The notes: a model not told the origin generated them from the sequence alone. DNA of 64,000 bases from Steroidobacter gossypii (GCF_016801985.1 NZ_JAEVLS010000003.1:496001-560000); one strand, 5' to 3'. Counted from the first letter of the stretch, positions 30,476-40,101 are shown. Translations and numbers: made by a program.

Positions 30476-30577
30476 CATAAGTTTCACGGAAATTCCGACA
30501 TGACACTTATTCTGCCGCCGGGCGCTCGCGTAGCGCTCGGATAGTGCGACAATGTCGACTCCAGCAAGGAGTTCGCC

Positions 30578-31291
30578 ATGGCAGATTTTTCAGCCTTTCC
30601 GATCACCAAGAAGTGGGCGCCCCGGCACCCGGATCGGTTGCAGCTGTATTCGTTGGACACGCCCAACGGCGTGAAGGTATCGATCGCGCTGGAAGAGATC
30701 GGTCTGCCGTACGAAGTGCATCGAGTCAGCTTCGATACCAACGATCAGTTGTCGCCGGAGTTTCTGTCGCTGAGTCCGAACAACAAGATCCCCGCCATCA
30801 TCGATCCGAACGGGCCGGGCGGCAAGCCGCTGCCGCTGTTCGAGTCCGGCGCCATCCTGATGTATCTGGCCGAGAAAACCGGTCAGCTGATTCCGCAGGA
30901 TCCGATCCTGCGCTATCAGACGCTGCAGTGGGTGATGTTTCAGATGGGCGGCATCGGGCCCATGTTCGGCCAGGTCGGCTTCTTTCATAAATTCGCCGGC
31001 AAGGAGATCGAAGACAAGCGGCCGCGCGATCGCTATGTCAACGAGTCCAAGCGCCTGCTCGGCGTGCTCGACAAACATCTGGAGAACAAGACCTGGATGA
31101 TGGGCGATCAGTACACCGTCGCCGACATCGCCATCTTCCCCTGGGTGCGCAATCTGGTCGGCTTCTATGAAGCGGCCGAGCTGGTGGGCTTCAAGAACTT
31201 CCCCAATGTGCAGCGGGTGCTGAACGCGTTCCTGCGGCGGCCGGCAGTCGAAACGGGACTGACCATTCCGCCGCGGCCGTCCAAGAGCTGA
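30578..31291 (+). CDS. glutathione S-transferase family protein (YfcG/YghU-like)
   Basis: A 237-residue two-domain protein. The thioredoxin-like domain reads LYSLDTPNGVKVSIALEEIG, with the TPN motif typical of the nu-class YfcG/YghU group, then SPNNKIPAIIDPNG and LFESGAILMYLAEK, which bind glutathione. The C-terminal helical domain contains YTVADIAIFPWVRNL. Such enzymes often show disulfide reductase or peroxidase activity. ATG 30578 follows AAGGAG at seven bases. The downstream gene is convergent with a three-base gap. Confidence 0.92.
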   Translation: MADFSAFPITKKWAPRHPDRLQLYSLDTPNGVKVSIALEEIGLPYEVHRVSFDTNDQLSPEFLSLSPNNKIPAIIDPNGPGGKPLPLFESGAILMYLAEKTGQLIPQDPILRYQTLQWVMFQMGGIGPMFGQVGFFHKFAGKEIEDKRPRDRYVNESKRLLGVLDKHLENKTWMMGDQYTVADIAIFPWVRNLVGFYEAAELVGFKNFPNVQRVLNAFLRRPAVETGLTIPPRPSKS

Positions 31292-31294
31292 GTG

Positions 31295-32428
31295 TTACTG
31301 CTCGCCCTTGTTGGGATTGATCAGATATTTCTCGCCAGTCGCGCGTCGGTTGTAGGCCTTGATGACCTCGAGCTGCAGCGCTTCGATCAACGAGATTTCC
31401 GCGGTGTAGTGACTGGCGAACGTCGTCTTCAACTCGGAGGCAACGCGCTCGCGTAATTTCTGCGTCGCCTGCGGACCGATCTTCTCGAGGAACCAGGTGA
31501 GCAGCCAGCCACCGACGCTCCACGCCATGCCCACTTCGCTGCGATCGATTTCGATGGGGCGCGTATCGAGCACGCCATAGGCGTACACCTGTTTGTGAAC
31601 TGGCGAGCCGTAGCGGTTGTAGCTGGTGCTCTTGCGCAGAATGGCCGCTTCCATGCAGATCAGGATCTGGTTGGCGAGTTTGCCGCCGCCGACGGCGTCG
31701 AAGGCCAGCGTCGCCCCCGTGGTCGCGATCGCATCGGTCAGCTCCTGCATGAAGTTGGATGACGTGCTGTTGCAGACGTGCTCTGCGCCCTGCGCGCGCA
31801 ACGTTGCGGCTTGCTCGTCGCTGCGCACGATGTTGACCAGCGCGATGCCGTCCTTCAAACAGATCTTGTTGAGCATCTGACCGAGATTCGACGCGGCCGC
31901 AGTGTGCACCAATGCGGTGTGATTCTCTCGACGCATCGTTTCAACCATGCTGAGCGCCGTCAGTGGATTGACGAAGCAGGAGGCGCCTTCCGCCGGCGTC
32001 GTGCCTTCCGGCAACACCAGGCAGGCAGCCGCTTTGGCGACGCGATACTGCGCGTACATGCCGCCACCCAGCGCGGCGACCGTTTTGCCCAGCAGCTTCT
32101 GCGCATCGGCGCCGGCCTTGACCACGACACCGGCGCCTTCATTGCCGACCATCATCGATTGATCGATTCGCTGCGCCACGCTGTTCATCGACTGCGGCGG
32201 AATCTTCGCAGTGAGGGTGGGACTGTCGGGCGTGCCGCCCGCGCGAGCTGTGGAAAGATCCGCCGGACCGAGCAGCAGCCCCAGGTCGGACGGATTGATG
32301 GGCGAGGCGAGCACGCGAATCAACACCTCATCCGCGGCGAGCTCGGGAATCTGCGACTGCCGCAGCGACAGTTGCAGTTCGCCGCCGGCCGTGATCAGGG
32401 ATCGCAGCTGCAGATTGGTGTTGCTCAT
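31295..32428 (-). CDS. zinc-type medium-chain dehydrogenase/reductase (quinone/enoyl reductase-like)
   Basis: A 377-residue MDR-superfamily protein. EVLIRVLASPINPSDLGLLL and VGNEGAGVVVKAGADAQ form the N-terminal catalytic domain. The cofactor domain reads ALVHTAAASNLGQMLNKICL and VNIVRSDEQAATLRAQGAEH, with GATLAFDAVGGGK after it. It lacks the cysteine cluster of structural zinc, so it is closer to quinone or enoyl-thioester reductases than to alcohol dehydrogenases. ATG 32428 (MSNTNLQLRS) is preferred to the frame start 78 bases upstream. It is divergent from a basic-protein gene. NADPH-dependent reduction of an enone or quinone is likely. Confidence 0.85.
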   Translation of the reverse strand: MSNTNLQLRSLITAGGELQLSLRQSQIPELAADEVLIRVLASPINPSDLGLLLGPADLSTARAGGTPDSPTLTAKIPPQSMNSVAQRIDQSMMVGNEGAGVVVKAGADAQKLLGKTVAALGGGMYAQYRVAKAAACLVLPEGTTPAEGASCFVNPLTALSMVETMRRENHTALVHTAAASNLGQMLNKICLKDGIALVNIVRSDEQAATLRAQGAEHVCNSTSSNFMQELTDAIATTGATLAFDAVGGGKLANQILICMEAAILRKSTSYNRYGSPVHKQVYAYGVLDTRPIEIDRSEVGMAWSVGGWLLTWFLEKIGPQATQKLRERVASELKTTFASHYTAEISLIEALQLEVIKAYNRRATGEKYLINPNKGEQ

Positions 32429-32598
32429 GACGGTGCTCGCGGTGTTTGTGAAGGTGGTTTCAGGGCAGGGTACACCACGTGCTCGCGCCAACGCACTCCG
32501 GGTCACGCGCGCGCGATTTGTACCGACAGGCGAACCGAACGCGTCGCCGGGCGTTACCCGGCAACCCGAGTCTCCGTCAACTGCTCATGGGGTGTCGC

Positions 32599-32883
32599 AT
32601 GGCGAGCAAACGCAAGAATTCTCTGGTTGCAAACATCAACCGCCGCAAGCGCGCCGGCAAGAGTCGGCCCAAGTCGCGCTCCAGCGTCAGCAAGGACTCC
32701 TATGAGCAGATGCAGAAGGGCTGGCCTCAGGCCTCCAAGAAGAAGGCCGCCAAGAAGAAGACCTCGAAGAAGAAGGCCAGCCGAACCTCGAAGCGAGGCG
32801 CCTCCGGCAAGACCTCCGGAGTCACGCGCGAAGCCGCCCGGACGAAGTCCGGCGGCAAACGCAGGGCGGCCAAAAAGAAGTGA
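32599..32883 (+). CDS. small lysine-rich, histone-H1-like basic protein
   Basis: A 94-residue protein. The N-terminal half (MASKRKNSLVANINRRKRAG and KDSYEQMQKGWP) is mixed basic sequence, and the C-terminal half is a tract of KKK/AKK/TSKK repeats ending in AAKKK. This composition resembles bacterial H1-like DNA-binding tails and suggests nucleic-acid binding in the cytosol. ATG 32599 is chosen because the upstream frame to 32479 has unrelated composition; the ribosome-binding site is weak. It is convergent with the efflux outer-membrane gene, 14 bases away. No family name can be given with certainty. Confidence 0.7.
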   Translation: MASKRKNSLVANINRRKRAGKSRPKSRSSVSKDSYEQMQKGWPQASKKKAAKKKTSKKKASRTSKRGASGKTSGVTREAARTKSGGKRRAAKKK

Positions 32884-32897
32884 GCGCGTGCGGACGC

Positions 32898-34316
32898 TTA
32901 TTCGCCATCGTTGAGGCCGCCGCCGAGGACGCGGTACAGGGTGACGACGTTGTTGCTGGCCGTGAGGCGGGCGGACACGAGCGACTTCTCGGCGTTATAG
33001 AGCGTGCGCTGGGCGTCGAGCGCGTTTAGAAACGTATCGACACCCTTGGTGTAGCGCGCTTCCGCCAGTTGATAGCTGTCGGCGGCGGCATCGACGAGGG
33101 CGCGTTGGGCGTCGAGTTGTTCCTGGATGGTGCCGCGGACGGCGAGGGCGTCGGCGACTTCCTTGAATGCGGTTTGTATGGCCAGCTCATATTGCGAGAC
33201 ATACAGATCGCGCTGGGCCTTGGCATAAGAAAGGTTCGCGATATTGGCGCCGCCGTTGAAGATGGGCAGCGTCAGGCTCGGCCCCACCGACCAGATCGAT
33301 CCGCCATCGCTGAACAGATCCGAAAGCTCGGTGCTGGCAAGGCCGGTGCTCGCCGTGAGCGACAGGGAAGGGAAGAACGCCGCACGCGCCGCGCCGATAT
33401 TTGCATTGGCCGATTTCAACTGATGCTCGGCTTGCAGGACATCGGGCCGTGACAGGAGCACGGAGGAAGATAAACCCGCTGGCACATCGGTGAGCCACTG
33501 ATGGTTTTCGGGCAATTGCGCCGGCAGCAGCTCATCGGGCACCCGTCCGCCCGTCAGCAACTCCAGCGCATTCCTGTCCTGCGCAATCAAAGCGGTCGTG
33601 CTCGCAAGATCGGCGCGCGCTTGCTGATAGATCGTCTCGGCCTGCCTCACGTCGAGCCGCGAGGACACACCGGCTTCCAAACGTTTGCGGGTCACTTCCA
33701 TCGAACGCTGCGCGCTCTCGACCGTTCGACGAGCCAGCTCCAGCTGGCTGTTGTCCGCCGCCAATGTGAGGTAGGCGCTGGCCGTCTCGGCGATCAAGCT
33801 GATGCGCGTCGCCCGGGCCGCCTCTTCGGTCGCGAGATACGATTCGAGCGCCGCCCTGGATAAGCTGCGCACGCGACCGAACAAGTCGATCTCGAACGCG
33901 CTCAAGCCAACGCTGGCCGTATAGAACTCGTTCTCGATCGGCGTGCCCGCGCCAGTAAAAGTGTTGACGCTCTTGGACCGCGTGGCGCTGATGTCGCTGT
34001 TGATTTGCGGAAACAGATCGGCGCGCTGGATACGGTACTGAGCCCGAGCCGCCTGAATATTCGCCAGCGCGCTGCGCAGGTCCCGATTGTTGGTGAGCGC
34101 CAGCTCGATGACCTTCTGCAGCTTTTCATCCCGGATGAACTCACGCCAGGGCAGATCCGCCGCCGTCTTCTCGCTCGCAAACGCCGGGTCATAGGCGGCG
34201 CCGCTGGGCCAGGTCTCCGCCACGGGAGCCGCGGGTCTTTCGTAGCGCGGCGCCAGGGTGCAGCCGGCCAACACCACGGACACCGCCGCAGTCAGCATCA
34301 AAGAAACATTACGCAT
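32898..34316 (-). CDS. outer-membrane efflux lipoprotein, OprM/NodT type
   Basis: A 472-residue outer-membrane channel. A lipoprotein signal ends in LAGC (MRNVSLMLTAAVSVVLAGC), and the two repeated TolC-like halves contain ALTNNRDLRSALANIQAARA and RPDVLQAEHQLKSANANIGA, the typical NodT-family blocks. It forms the exit duct of the tripartite pump with the RND and adaptor proteins encoded upstream. ATG 34316 follows AAGGAG at six bases, and its start overlaps the RND gene's end by eight bases. Confidence 0.92.
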   Translation of the reverse strand: MRNVSLMLTAAVSVVLAGCTLAPRYERPAAPVAETWPSGAAYDPAFASEKTAADLPWREFIRDEKLQKVIELALTNNRDLRSALANIQAARAQYRIQRADLFPQINSDISATRSKSVNTFTGAGTPIENEFYTASVGLSAFEIDLFGRVRSLSRAALESYLATEEAARATRISLIAETASAYLTLAADNSQLELARRTVESAQRSMEVTRKRLEAGVSSRLDVRQAETIYQQARADLASTTALIAQDRNALELLTGGRVPDELLPAQLPENHQWLTDVPAGLSSSVLLSRPDVLQAEHQLKSANANIGAARAAFFPSLSLTASTGLASTELSDLFSDGGSIWSVGPSLTLPIFNGGANIANLSYAKAQRDLYVSQYELAIQTAFKEVADALAVRGTIQEQLDAQRALVDAAADSYQLAEARYTKGVDTFLNALDAQRTLYNAEKSLVSARLTASNNVVTLYRVLGGGLNDGE

Positions 34317-37300
34317 GTTGAGCTCCTTCGCCCTGCACGCGCACGCCGGCGCTCTCCGGTTCACCCACGACATCGGAGCGATCTTTGAACAGCTTGCGCA
34401 CCAGAACGAAGAACAGAGGCACCAGGAAGATGGCGAGCACCGTCGCCGTCAATGTGCCGCCGACCACGCCAGTGCCGATGGAGATACGGCTGTTCGCGCC
34501 CGCACCGGTGGACACGGCCAGCGGCATCACGCCAGCGACGAACGCGAGCGACGTCATGATGATGGGACGCAGACGCAGCCGGGCCGCTTCGACCGCTGCA
34601 TCCACCAGGCTTGCGCCGCGCATGTAAGCGGCTTCCGCGAACTCGACGATCAAAATCGCGTTCTTGGCCGACAGACCGATGGTCGTCAGCAGCGCGACCT
34701 GGAAATAAACATCGTTCTCCAGCCCGCGCAGCGTGGCGCCGAGCACCGCGCCGACGACGCCGAGCGGGATCACGAGCATCACCGAGAACGGCACCGACCA
34801 GCTTTCATACAACGCGGCGAGACACAGGAACACGACCAGAATCGAAATGCTATAGAGCAGCAGCTTCTGTCCGCCGGCCAGCCGCTCCTGATATGACAGG
34901 CCGCTCCAGTCGAAGGCTGCGCCTGGCGGCAGCTTGCCGACCAGCTCTTCCATCTTGTCCATGGCCGTACCGGAGCTCACGCTGGGAGCGGCGGCGCCTT
35001 GGATGGAATAGGAAGCCAGTCCGTTATAGCGACTCAGATTCTCCGGACCGTAGGTCCACTGGGTGGTGGCAAAGGCGGAGAAGGGCGTCATCGTGCCGGA
35101 CTCGCTCCGCACGTACCAGTGCGCCAGATCCTCGGGCGAGGAGCGAAACGGCGCGTCCGCCTGCATGTACACGCGCTTCACGCGAGCACGATCGATGAAG
35201 TCGTTCACATAAATGCCGGCCCACGCCGCGCTGAGCGATGTATTGACGTCGGCGAGCGACAAGCCGAGCGAGCTCGCCTTGGCCTGATCGATCTCCACAT
35301 GCAGCTGCGGGGTATCCGGCAGCGCGCCCAGACGAACCGAGGAGAGCGTGGCGTCGGCGCGCGCGTGGTTGAGCAACTCATCGCGCATTTGTCTCAGCGT
35401 TTCGCGATCCGTGCCGGCGCCGGCCTGCAACTGGAATTCGAAGCCGCCCGACTGGCCGAGACCGGCGATGGAGGGCGGATTGAGCGAGAACACCTGCGCA
35501 TCGCGAATCGTCGAGAACGCCATGGTCGCGCGCCGCGCGATGTTGTCGGCGCGATTCTCGGCCCCTTTGCGCTCGTTCCAGTGCTTCAGGTTCAGAAACG
35601 CCATGCCGGCGTTCTGGCCGCTGCCGCTGAAGTTGAATCCCGACAGCGTGAACATCGTGTTGATGTTGTCCTTCTCGTTCTCGAGGAAATATTTCTCGAT
35701 GGTCTTGGCCACTTCCACCGTGCGCGAGATGGACGCGCCGGGCGGCAGCGTGAACTGCACCATCACCTGGCCCTGGTCCTCGGTGGGCAAGAAGCCGGTC
35801 GGCAAGCGCAACAGCAGCAAGCCCATCGCCAGCGTGATGGCGCCGAACACCAGCATGCCCTGCAGCGGGCGCTTGAGCACTTTGATCACGCCGTGCTCGT
35901 AGCGATTCACCGCGCGATCGAAGTTGCGATTGAACCAGCCGAAGAAGCCCCTTTGCTCCTGTTCGCCATGCACGTGCTTCAGAATCTGTGCGCACAACGC
36001 CGGGGTGAGGATCAGCGCCACGACCACCGACAGGATCATCGAGGACACGATGGTGATCGAGAACTGCCGGTAGATGACGCCGGTGGAGCCGCTGAAAAAC
36101 GCCATGGGCAGGAACACCGCCGAGAGCACCGTGGCGATGCCAATCAGCGCCGGCGTGATCTCGCTCATGGATTTGAGCGTGGCGTCGCGAGGCCCGAGAC
36201 CTTCCTCGCGCATGATGCGCTCGACGTTCTCCACCACCACGATGGCGTCGTCGACCAGCAAGCCGATGGACAGCACCATCGCGAACATGGTCAGCGTGTT
36301 GATGGAATAGCCGAACACCTGCAGCACACCAAACGTGCCCAACAGCACGACCGGCACGGCGATGGCCGGGATCAGCGTGGCCCGCCAGTTCTGCAGGAAC
36401 ACGAACATCACGATGACCACCAGCACGATGGCCTCGATCAGCGTCTTGACCACCTCTTCGATGGAGATCTTGATGAATGCGGTGCTGTCGCGCGGATAAC
36501 CGAGCTCATAGCCTTCCGGCAGCGAGGGGCGCAGCTCATCGACCACCTTGCGCACGCCTTCCGCCGTGGTGAGCGCATTCGCACCGGGCGCCAGTTTCAC
36601 CGCCAGGCCGGAGGCGGGATGGCCGTTGGCCCGGGGCACCGAGTCGTAGCTTTCGCTGCCGAGCTCGACGCGAGCGACATCGCCGAGTCGTACAGTCGCG
36701 CCGCTCGTATCGTGCTTCACGATGATGGCGCGGAACTGCTCGGGCGTTTGCAGCTTCGATTGCGCCGTCACTGTAGCGTTGAGCTGCTGCCCGGGCGGTG
36801 AGGGCAACCCGCCGATCTTGCCGGCCGACACCTGCGTGTTCTGCGATTCGATCGCGGCACGCACATCGCTCGGCATCAGGTTGTAGGAGAGCAGCTTGGC
36901 CGGATCGAGCCAGATGCGCATCGCATATTGCGAGCCGAACACCTGCACGCCGCCGACGCCGTGCACGCGCGCGATCGGGTCCTGCAGATTGCTGACCAGG
37001 AAGTCGGCGAGATCGCTGGCCGTGGCGCGATCGGTCGTGTCGGCGACGGCCACGATCATGAGGAAGTCGTTTTGTGACTTCACGACCGTCACGCCCTGTT
37101 GCTGCACCGAGGAGGGCAGACGCGGCAGCGCCTGCTGCACCTTGTTCTGCACCTGGACCTGAGCGGTGTCCGGATTGGTGCCCTGGTCGAAGGTCACTTG
37201 AATGGACGATTGACCGTTCGAGCTGCTGGAGGAGGAGAAATACAACAAACCGTCCAGGCCCGTGAGCTGCTGCTCGATGACCTGAGTGACGCTGTTTTCA

Positions 37301-37473
37301 ACCGTTTCCGCCGACGCGCCGACGTAGGTGGCGCTGATGGCGACGGTCGGTGGCGCGACATCCGGGTACTGCGCGACCGGCAGCGACGTGATCGCCGCCG
37401 TGCCGGCCAGCATGATGACGATGGCGATCACCCACGCGAAGATGGGACGCCCGACGAAGAATTTTGCCAGCAT
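34309..37473 (-). CDS. RND multidrug efflux transporter, HAE1 family (AcrB/MexB-like)
   Basis: A 1054-residue inner-membrane proton/drug antiporter. It begins MLAKFFVGRPIFAWVIAIVI. Proton-relay aspartates lie in SIGLLVDDAIVVVENVER (about residues 400-417), and FLPTEDQGQVMVQFTLPPGA and GVVGAVLGATLRGLENDVYF are standard family blocks. Twelve membrane helices and two large periplasmic loops fit the length. The gene follows the adaptor by two bases and overlaps the outer-membrane gene. A divergent TetR gene probably controls the operon. Hydrophobic drugs, bile-salt-like or aromatic compounds are likely substrates, but specificity cannot be read. Confidence 0.95.
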   Translation of the reverse strand: MLAKFFVGRPIFAWVIAIVIMLAGTAAITSLPVAQYPDVAPPTVAISATYVGASAETVENSVTQVIEQQLTGLDGLLYFSSSSSSNGQSSIQVTFDQGTNPDTAQVQVQNKVQQALPRLPSSVQQQGVTVVKSQNDFLMIVAVADTTDRATASDLADFLVSNLQDPIARVHGVGGVQVFGSQYAMRIWLDPAKLLSYNLMPSDVRAAIESQNTQVSAGKIGGLPSPPGQQLNATVTAQSKLQTPEQFRAIIVKHDTSGATVRLGDVARVELGSESYDSVPRANGHPASGLAVKLAPGANALTTAEGVRKVVDELRPSLPEGYELGYPRDSTAFIKISIEEVVKTLIEAIVLVVIVMFVFLQNWRATLIPAIAVPVVLLGTFGVLQVFGYSINTLTMFAMVLSIGLLVDDAIVVVENVERIMREEGLGPRDATLKSMSEITPALIGIATVLSAVFLPMAFFSGSTGVIYRQFSITIVSSMILSVVVALILTPALCAQILKHVHGEQEQRGFFGWFNRNFDRAVNRYEHGVIKVLKRPLQGMLVFGAITLAMGLLLLRLPTGFLPTEDQGQVMVQFTLPPGASISRTVEVAKTIEKYFLENEKDNINTMFTLSGFNFSGSGQNAGMAFLNLKHWNERKGAENRADNIARRATMAFSTIRDAQVFSLNPPSIAGLGQSGGFEFQLQAGAGTDRETLRQMRDELLNHARADATLSSVRLGALPDTPQLHVEIDQAKASSLGLSLADVNTSLSAAWAGIYVNDFIDRARVKRVYMQADAPFRSSPEDLAHWYVRSESGTMTPFSAFATTQWTYGPENLSRYNGLASYSIQGAAAPSVSSGTAMDKMEELVGKLPPGAAFDWSGLSYQERLAGGQKLLLYSISILVVFLCLAALYESWSVPFSVMLVIPLGVVGAVLGATLRGLENDVYFQVALLTTIGLSAKNAILIVEFAEAAYMRGASLVDAAVEAARLRLRPIIMTSLAFVAGVMPLAVSTGAGANSRISIGTGVVGGTLTATVLAIFLVPLFFVLVRKLFKDRSDVVGEPESAGVRVQGEGAQHA

Positions 37474-37475
37474 GA

Positions 37476-38687
37476 TCAGCCTCCCGAGGTGGCCGGGGCG
37501 GCTTCGGCGGCCGCGGCCTTGGCGCCGGAGCCTACGTCCACGGGATTCACAGTGTCGCCGACGCGAATCTTGTTGGTGCCTTCAACGATCAGCCGATCGC
37601 CGACTGCGAGGCCCTGGCTGATCAGCCAGCGATCGCCGATGGCGCGCTCGGCCACCAGCGTGCGCTGCTCGACCTTGTCGTCGGGCGTGAGCACGAGCGC
37701 CGTGGCGTTACCTTTCAAATCGCGAGTGACACCCTGCTGAGGCGCAAGAATGGCGTGCGTGTTGGTTGCCTGATCGAGCACGGCGCGAACATACATTCCC
37801 GGCAGCAGCACGCCATCGGGATTCGGGAACTCGGCGCGCAAGGTGACCGAGCCGGTGGAAACATCGACCGCCACTTCGGCGAATTTCATGGAGCCGGGAT
37901 GCTGGTACGCCGAGCCGTCCTCCAGTTTCAGATGCACCTTGGCGCGGCCGGACTTCATGCCCGTCTCGCCCATCAGCCGGCGCAGCTTCAGCATCTCCGC
38001 GCTCGACTGCGTCATGTCCACATAGATGGGATCGAGTGTGCGAATCGTGGCCAGCGCCGTTTCCTGATTGGCGGTGACCAGCGCGCCGGGGGTGATCGAG
38101 GAGATGCCGATGCGGCCGGAGATCGGCGCGCGCACCCGGGTGTATTCCAGGTTGATCTGCGCGCTCGCGAGCGTCGCCTGCATCTGTGCGACCTGGGCGA
38201 CTGCCTGTGCATGCGCGGTCTTGGCATCGTCCGCTTCCTGCTGTGACACGCCTTCGATGGCGAGCAACTCGCTGTAGCGCTGATCTTTCAAGCGAGCGGC
38301 ATCGACCGCGGCCTTGGCGTTGGCGAGGGCGGCTTTCGCCTCAGCCACCGCGGCTTCATACGGCGCAGGATCGATTTCATAGAGCACCTCGCCGGCTTTG
38401 ACCTGCGCGCCTTCCTCGAAGCGACGCGACTTGATGATGCCCGACACCTGCGGCCGCACCTCGGACATGAGATAGGGCCGGGTTCGGCCGGCCAGCTCCG
38501 ACTGCAGCACCAGCGGCTGGGGCTGGACGGTGATGTAGCCCACCTCTGTGGCGGGGCGCTGCGGACCGCCGGCCTGGTCTTTCCCACAACCGGTCAAGCC
38601 CACGCCGAAGGTGAAGAGCAGAAGCGCGAATCGAGTCAGTGATTTGGCAGTGGGGCGGGACATTGGGCTGGACAGCGAAAAAGACAT
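37476..38687 (-). CDS. RND periplasmic adaptor lipoprotein (AcrA/MexA-like)
   Basis: A 403-residue membrane-fusion protein. A lipobox is present (GVGLTGC). The biotinyl-lipoyl-like halves are SEVRPQVSGIIKSRRFEEG and LEYTRVRAPISGRIG, with an intervening coiled hairpin (AVAEAKAALANAKAAVDAAR). LLPGMYVRAVLDQ and DRLIVEGTNKIRVGDTV mark the beta-barrel and membrane-proximal domains. Start at ATG 38687 or 38663; the latter gives the more usual lipoprotein signal, and neither has a clear Shine-Dalgarno. It is the first gene of the adaptor-RND-outer membrane operon. Confidence 0.92.
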   Translation of the reverse strand: MSFSLSSPMSRPTAKSLTRFALLLFTFGVGLTGCGKDQAGGPQRPATEVGYITVQPQPLVLQSELAGRTRPYLMSEVRPQVSGIIKSRRFEEGAQVKAGEVLYEIDPAPYEAAVAEAKAALANAKAAVDAARLKDQRYSELLAIEGVSQQEADDAKTAHAQAVAQVAQMQATLASAQINLEYTRVRAPISGRIGISSITPGALVTANQETALATIRTLDPIYVDMTQSSAEMLKLRRLMGETGMKSGRAKVHLKLEDGSAYQHPGSMKFAEVAVDVSTGSVTLRAEFPNPDGVLLPGMYVRAVLDQATNTHAILAPQQGVTRDLKGNATALVLTPDDKVEQRTLVAERAIGDRWLISQGLAVGDRLIVEGTNKIRVGDTVNPVDVGSGAKAAAAEAAPATSGG

Positions 38688-38715
38688 TGAACTAATCTGC
38701 GGTCGAAACTGAGTG

Positions 38716-38725
38716 TGAACGTTCA
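38716..38725. promoter_or_regulatory. palindrome between the efflux operon and its TetR gene
   Basis: TGAACGTTCA is a perfect ten-base palindrome in the 105-base divergent gap. Flanking GAGTG (38711-38715) and CACTC (38730-38734) add an outer inverted pair, offset by two bases. It is a likely TetR operator able to repress both directions. Confidence 0.5.
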
Positions 38726-38792
38726 TTCTCACTCTAGTATGCCCGAGCCCCCGGGCGCGCGCCCAGAGGCAGATTGTGAAAACATTGTGAAC

Positions 38793-39416
38793 ATGGCTTT
38801 GCCTAAGGAAAACAAACGTCCGGTCAAGCAGTTACGCGATCAGGTCCGACGCGACCAGATCGTCGCCGCGGCGCGCGCCTGCGTGGTCCGCCACGGGTTC
38901 CACGCGGCCAGCATGGGCCAGATTGCGGCCGAAGCGCACATGAGCGTCGGTCAGATCTATCGCTACTTTCCCAGCAAGGAAGCCATCATCCACGCCATCG
39001 TGGAGGACATCGTGGCGCGCCGTGTGGAGTGGATGATCGACAAGGATCGGCGGATCGACTTCGCGGCTCGCTTTGCTCATCGCGGTCATGTGGATGCCTC
39101 CGAGGACGAGCGCAGCGAACGCGTCCTGCTGCTGGAAATCACTGCCGAGGCCACTCGCAATCCGGCGGTCGCCGAAATCGCCCGCGCCGCCGATCGGCGC
39201 CTTCGCGATCAAGCGGTCGAGCTCGTCAGGGCCATGTTCCCGGAGCTTTCGCTCGAGGAGGCCGAGGCGCGAGTGGAGTTCGTCAGGGTGCTCTCGGAGG
39301 GTAGCGCGTTTCGCAGCGTGACCGAACAGATTGCCGCGCCGGCGCTGCTGGAAAGCATTTATCGAGATGCGCTCGAGCGGGTGTTTCCCGGCATGGGCGA
39401 GCGGGGCTTGCCCTAG
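38793..39416 (+). CDS. TetR/AcrR family regulator of the adjacent efflux operon
   Basis: A 207-residue regulator. The DNA-binding domain spans about residues 18-65: RRDQIVAAARACVVRHGFHA, then ASMGQIAAEAHMSVGQIYRY and FPSKEAIIHAIVEDI. ATG 38793 (MALPKENKRPVKQL) gives the usual short basic leader; the frame continues upstream to 38715 but would run through the operator. It is divergent from the adaptor gene, the classic arrangement of AcrR/MexR-like local repressors. Ligand unknown. Confidence 0.87.
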   Translation: MALPKENKRPVKQLRDQVRRDQIVAAARACVVRHGFHAASMGQIAAEAHMSVGQIYRYFPSKEAIIHAIVEDIVARRVEWMIDKDRRIDFAARFAHRGHVDASEDERSERVLLLEITAEATRNPAVAEIARAADRRLRDQAVELVRAMFPELSLEEAEARVEFVRVLSEGSAFRSVTEQIAAPALLESIYRDALERVFPGMGERGLP

Positions 39417-39483
39417 CCCGCTACAATTGCACGCTCACCATCATCAATTCAGCCGGGGTTCCGGCTCCGGAGGGCGTCGTAGA

Positions 39484-40101
39484 ATGATCTCTGCTCAAGA
39501 AGCGCTGCAGCGCTTGCGCGACGGCAACCATCGATTCGTGTCGAGCATCGGCAGCGGTGAGATGCACCTGAATCTGGCCCGAGGCGTGGAGCTGATTCAG
39601 CAGCAACAGCCGATCGCCATCATTCTCGGTTGCTCGGATGCACGCGTGCCCGCGGAGATCGTGTTCGATCAGGGGCTGGGCGATCTGTTCGTGATTCGCG
39701 TGGCCGGCAACGTCGTGGCGCCTTCGCAGGTGGGCAGCGTCGAGTTCGCCGCGTCGCGCTTCAACACGCGCCTGGTGGTGGTGCTGGGACATTCCACCTG
39801 TGGCGCGGTGCTCGCGACCATCGAAGAGTTGCAGCGGCCGGCGGAGAATCAATCCATCAACCTGCGCTCCATCGTGGATCGCGTGCGCCCCTCGGTGGAA
39901 ACCCTGCTCAAGACCGAGCTCAAGAACGATCTTCCTTCGCTGGTGAAACACGCCGTGCGCTCCAACGTGCGCGCGTCGGTCGATCACTTGCGGCATGGCT
40001 CGGCGGTGCTCGAGCAATTGATCCGCCACGAGGGCCTGATGGTGGTCGGCGCCGAATATTCTCTCGAAACAGGTGTGGTCGAATTCTTCGATGGCGTGTG
40101 A
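39484..40101 (+). CDS. beta-class carbonic anhydrase
   Basis: A 205-residue zinc enzyme interconverting CO2 and bicarbonate. Zinc ligands are C50 (GCSDAR, with the D52-R54 dyad), H103 and C106 (LGHSTCGAV). ATG 39484 follows GGAGG ten bases upstream; the longer frame from 39331 overlaps the TetR gene and is rejected. The stop lies inside the start of tadA, indicating coupling. Confidence 0.93.
   Translation: MISAQEALQRLRDGNHRFVSSIGSGEMHLNLARGVELIQQQQPIAIILGCSDARVPAEIVFDQGLGDLFVIRVAGNVVAPSQVGSVEFAASRFNTRLVVVLGHSTCGAVLATIEELQRPAENQSINLRSIVDRVRPSVETLLKTELKNDLPSLVKHAVRSNVRASVDHLRHGSAVLEQLIRHEGLMVVGAEYSLETGVVEFFDGV

Noticed and set aside
34999..36801. 600-residue plus-strand frame opposite the RND gene
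   Set aside because: His/Arg/Gln-rich shadow; the RND protein is complete and conserved on the minus strand.
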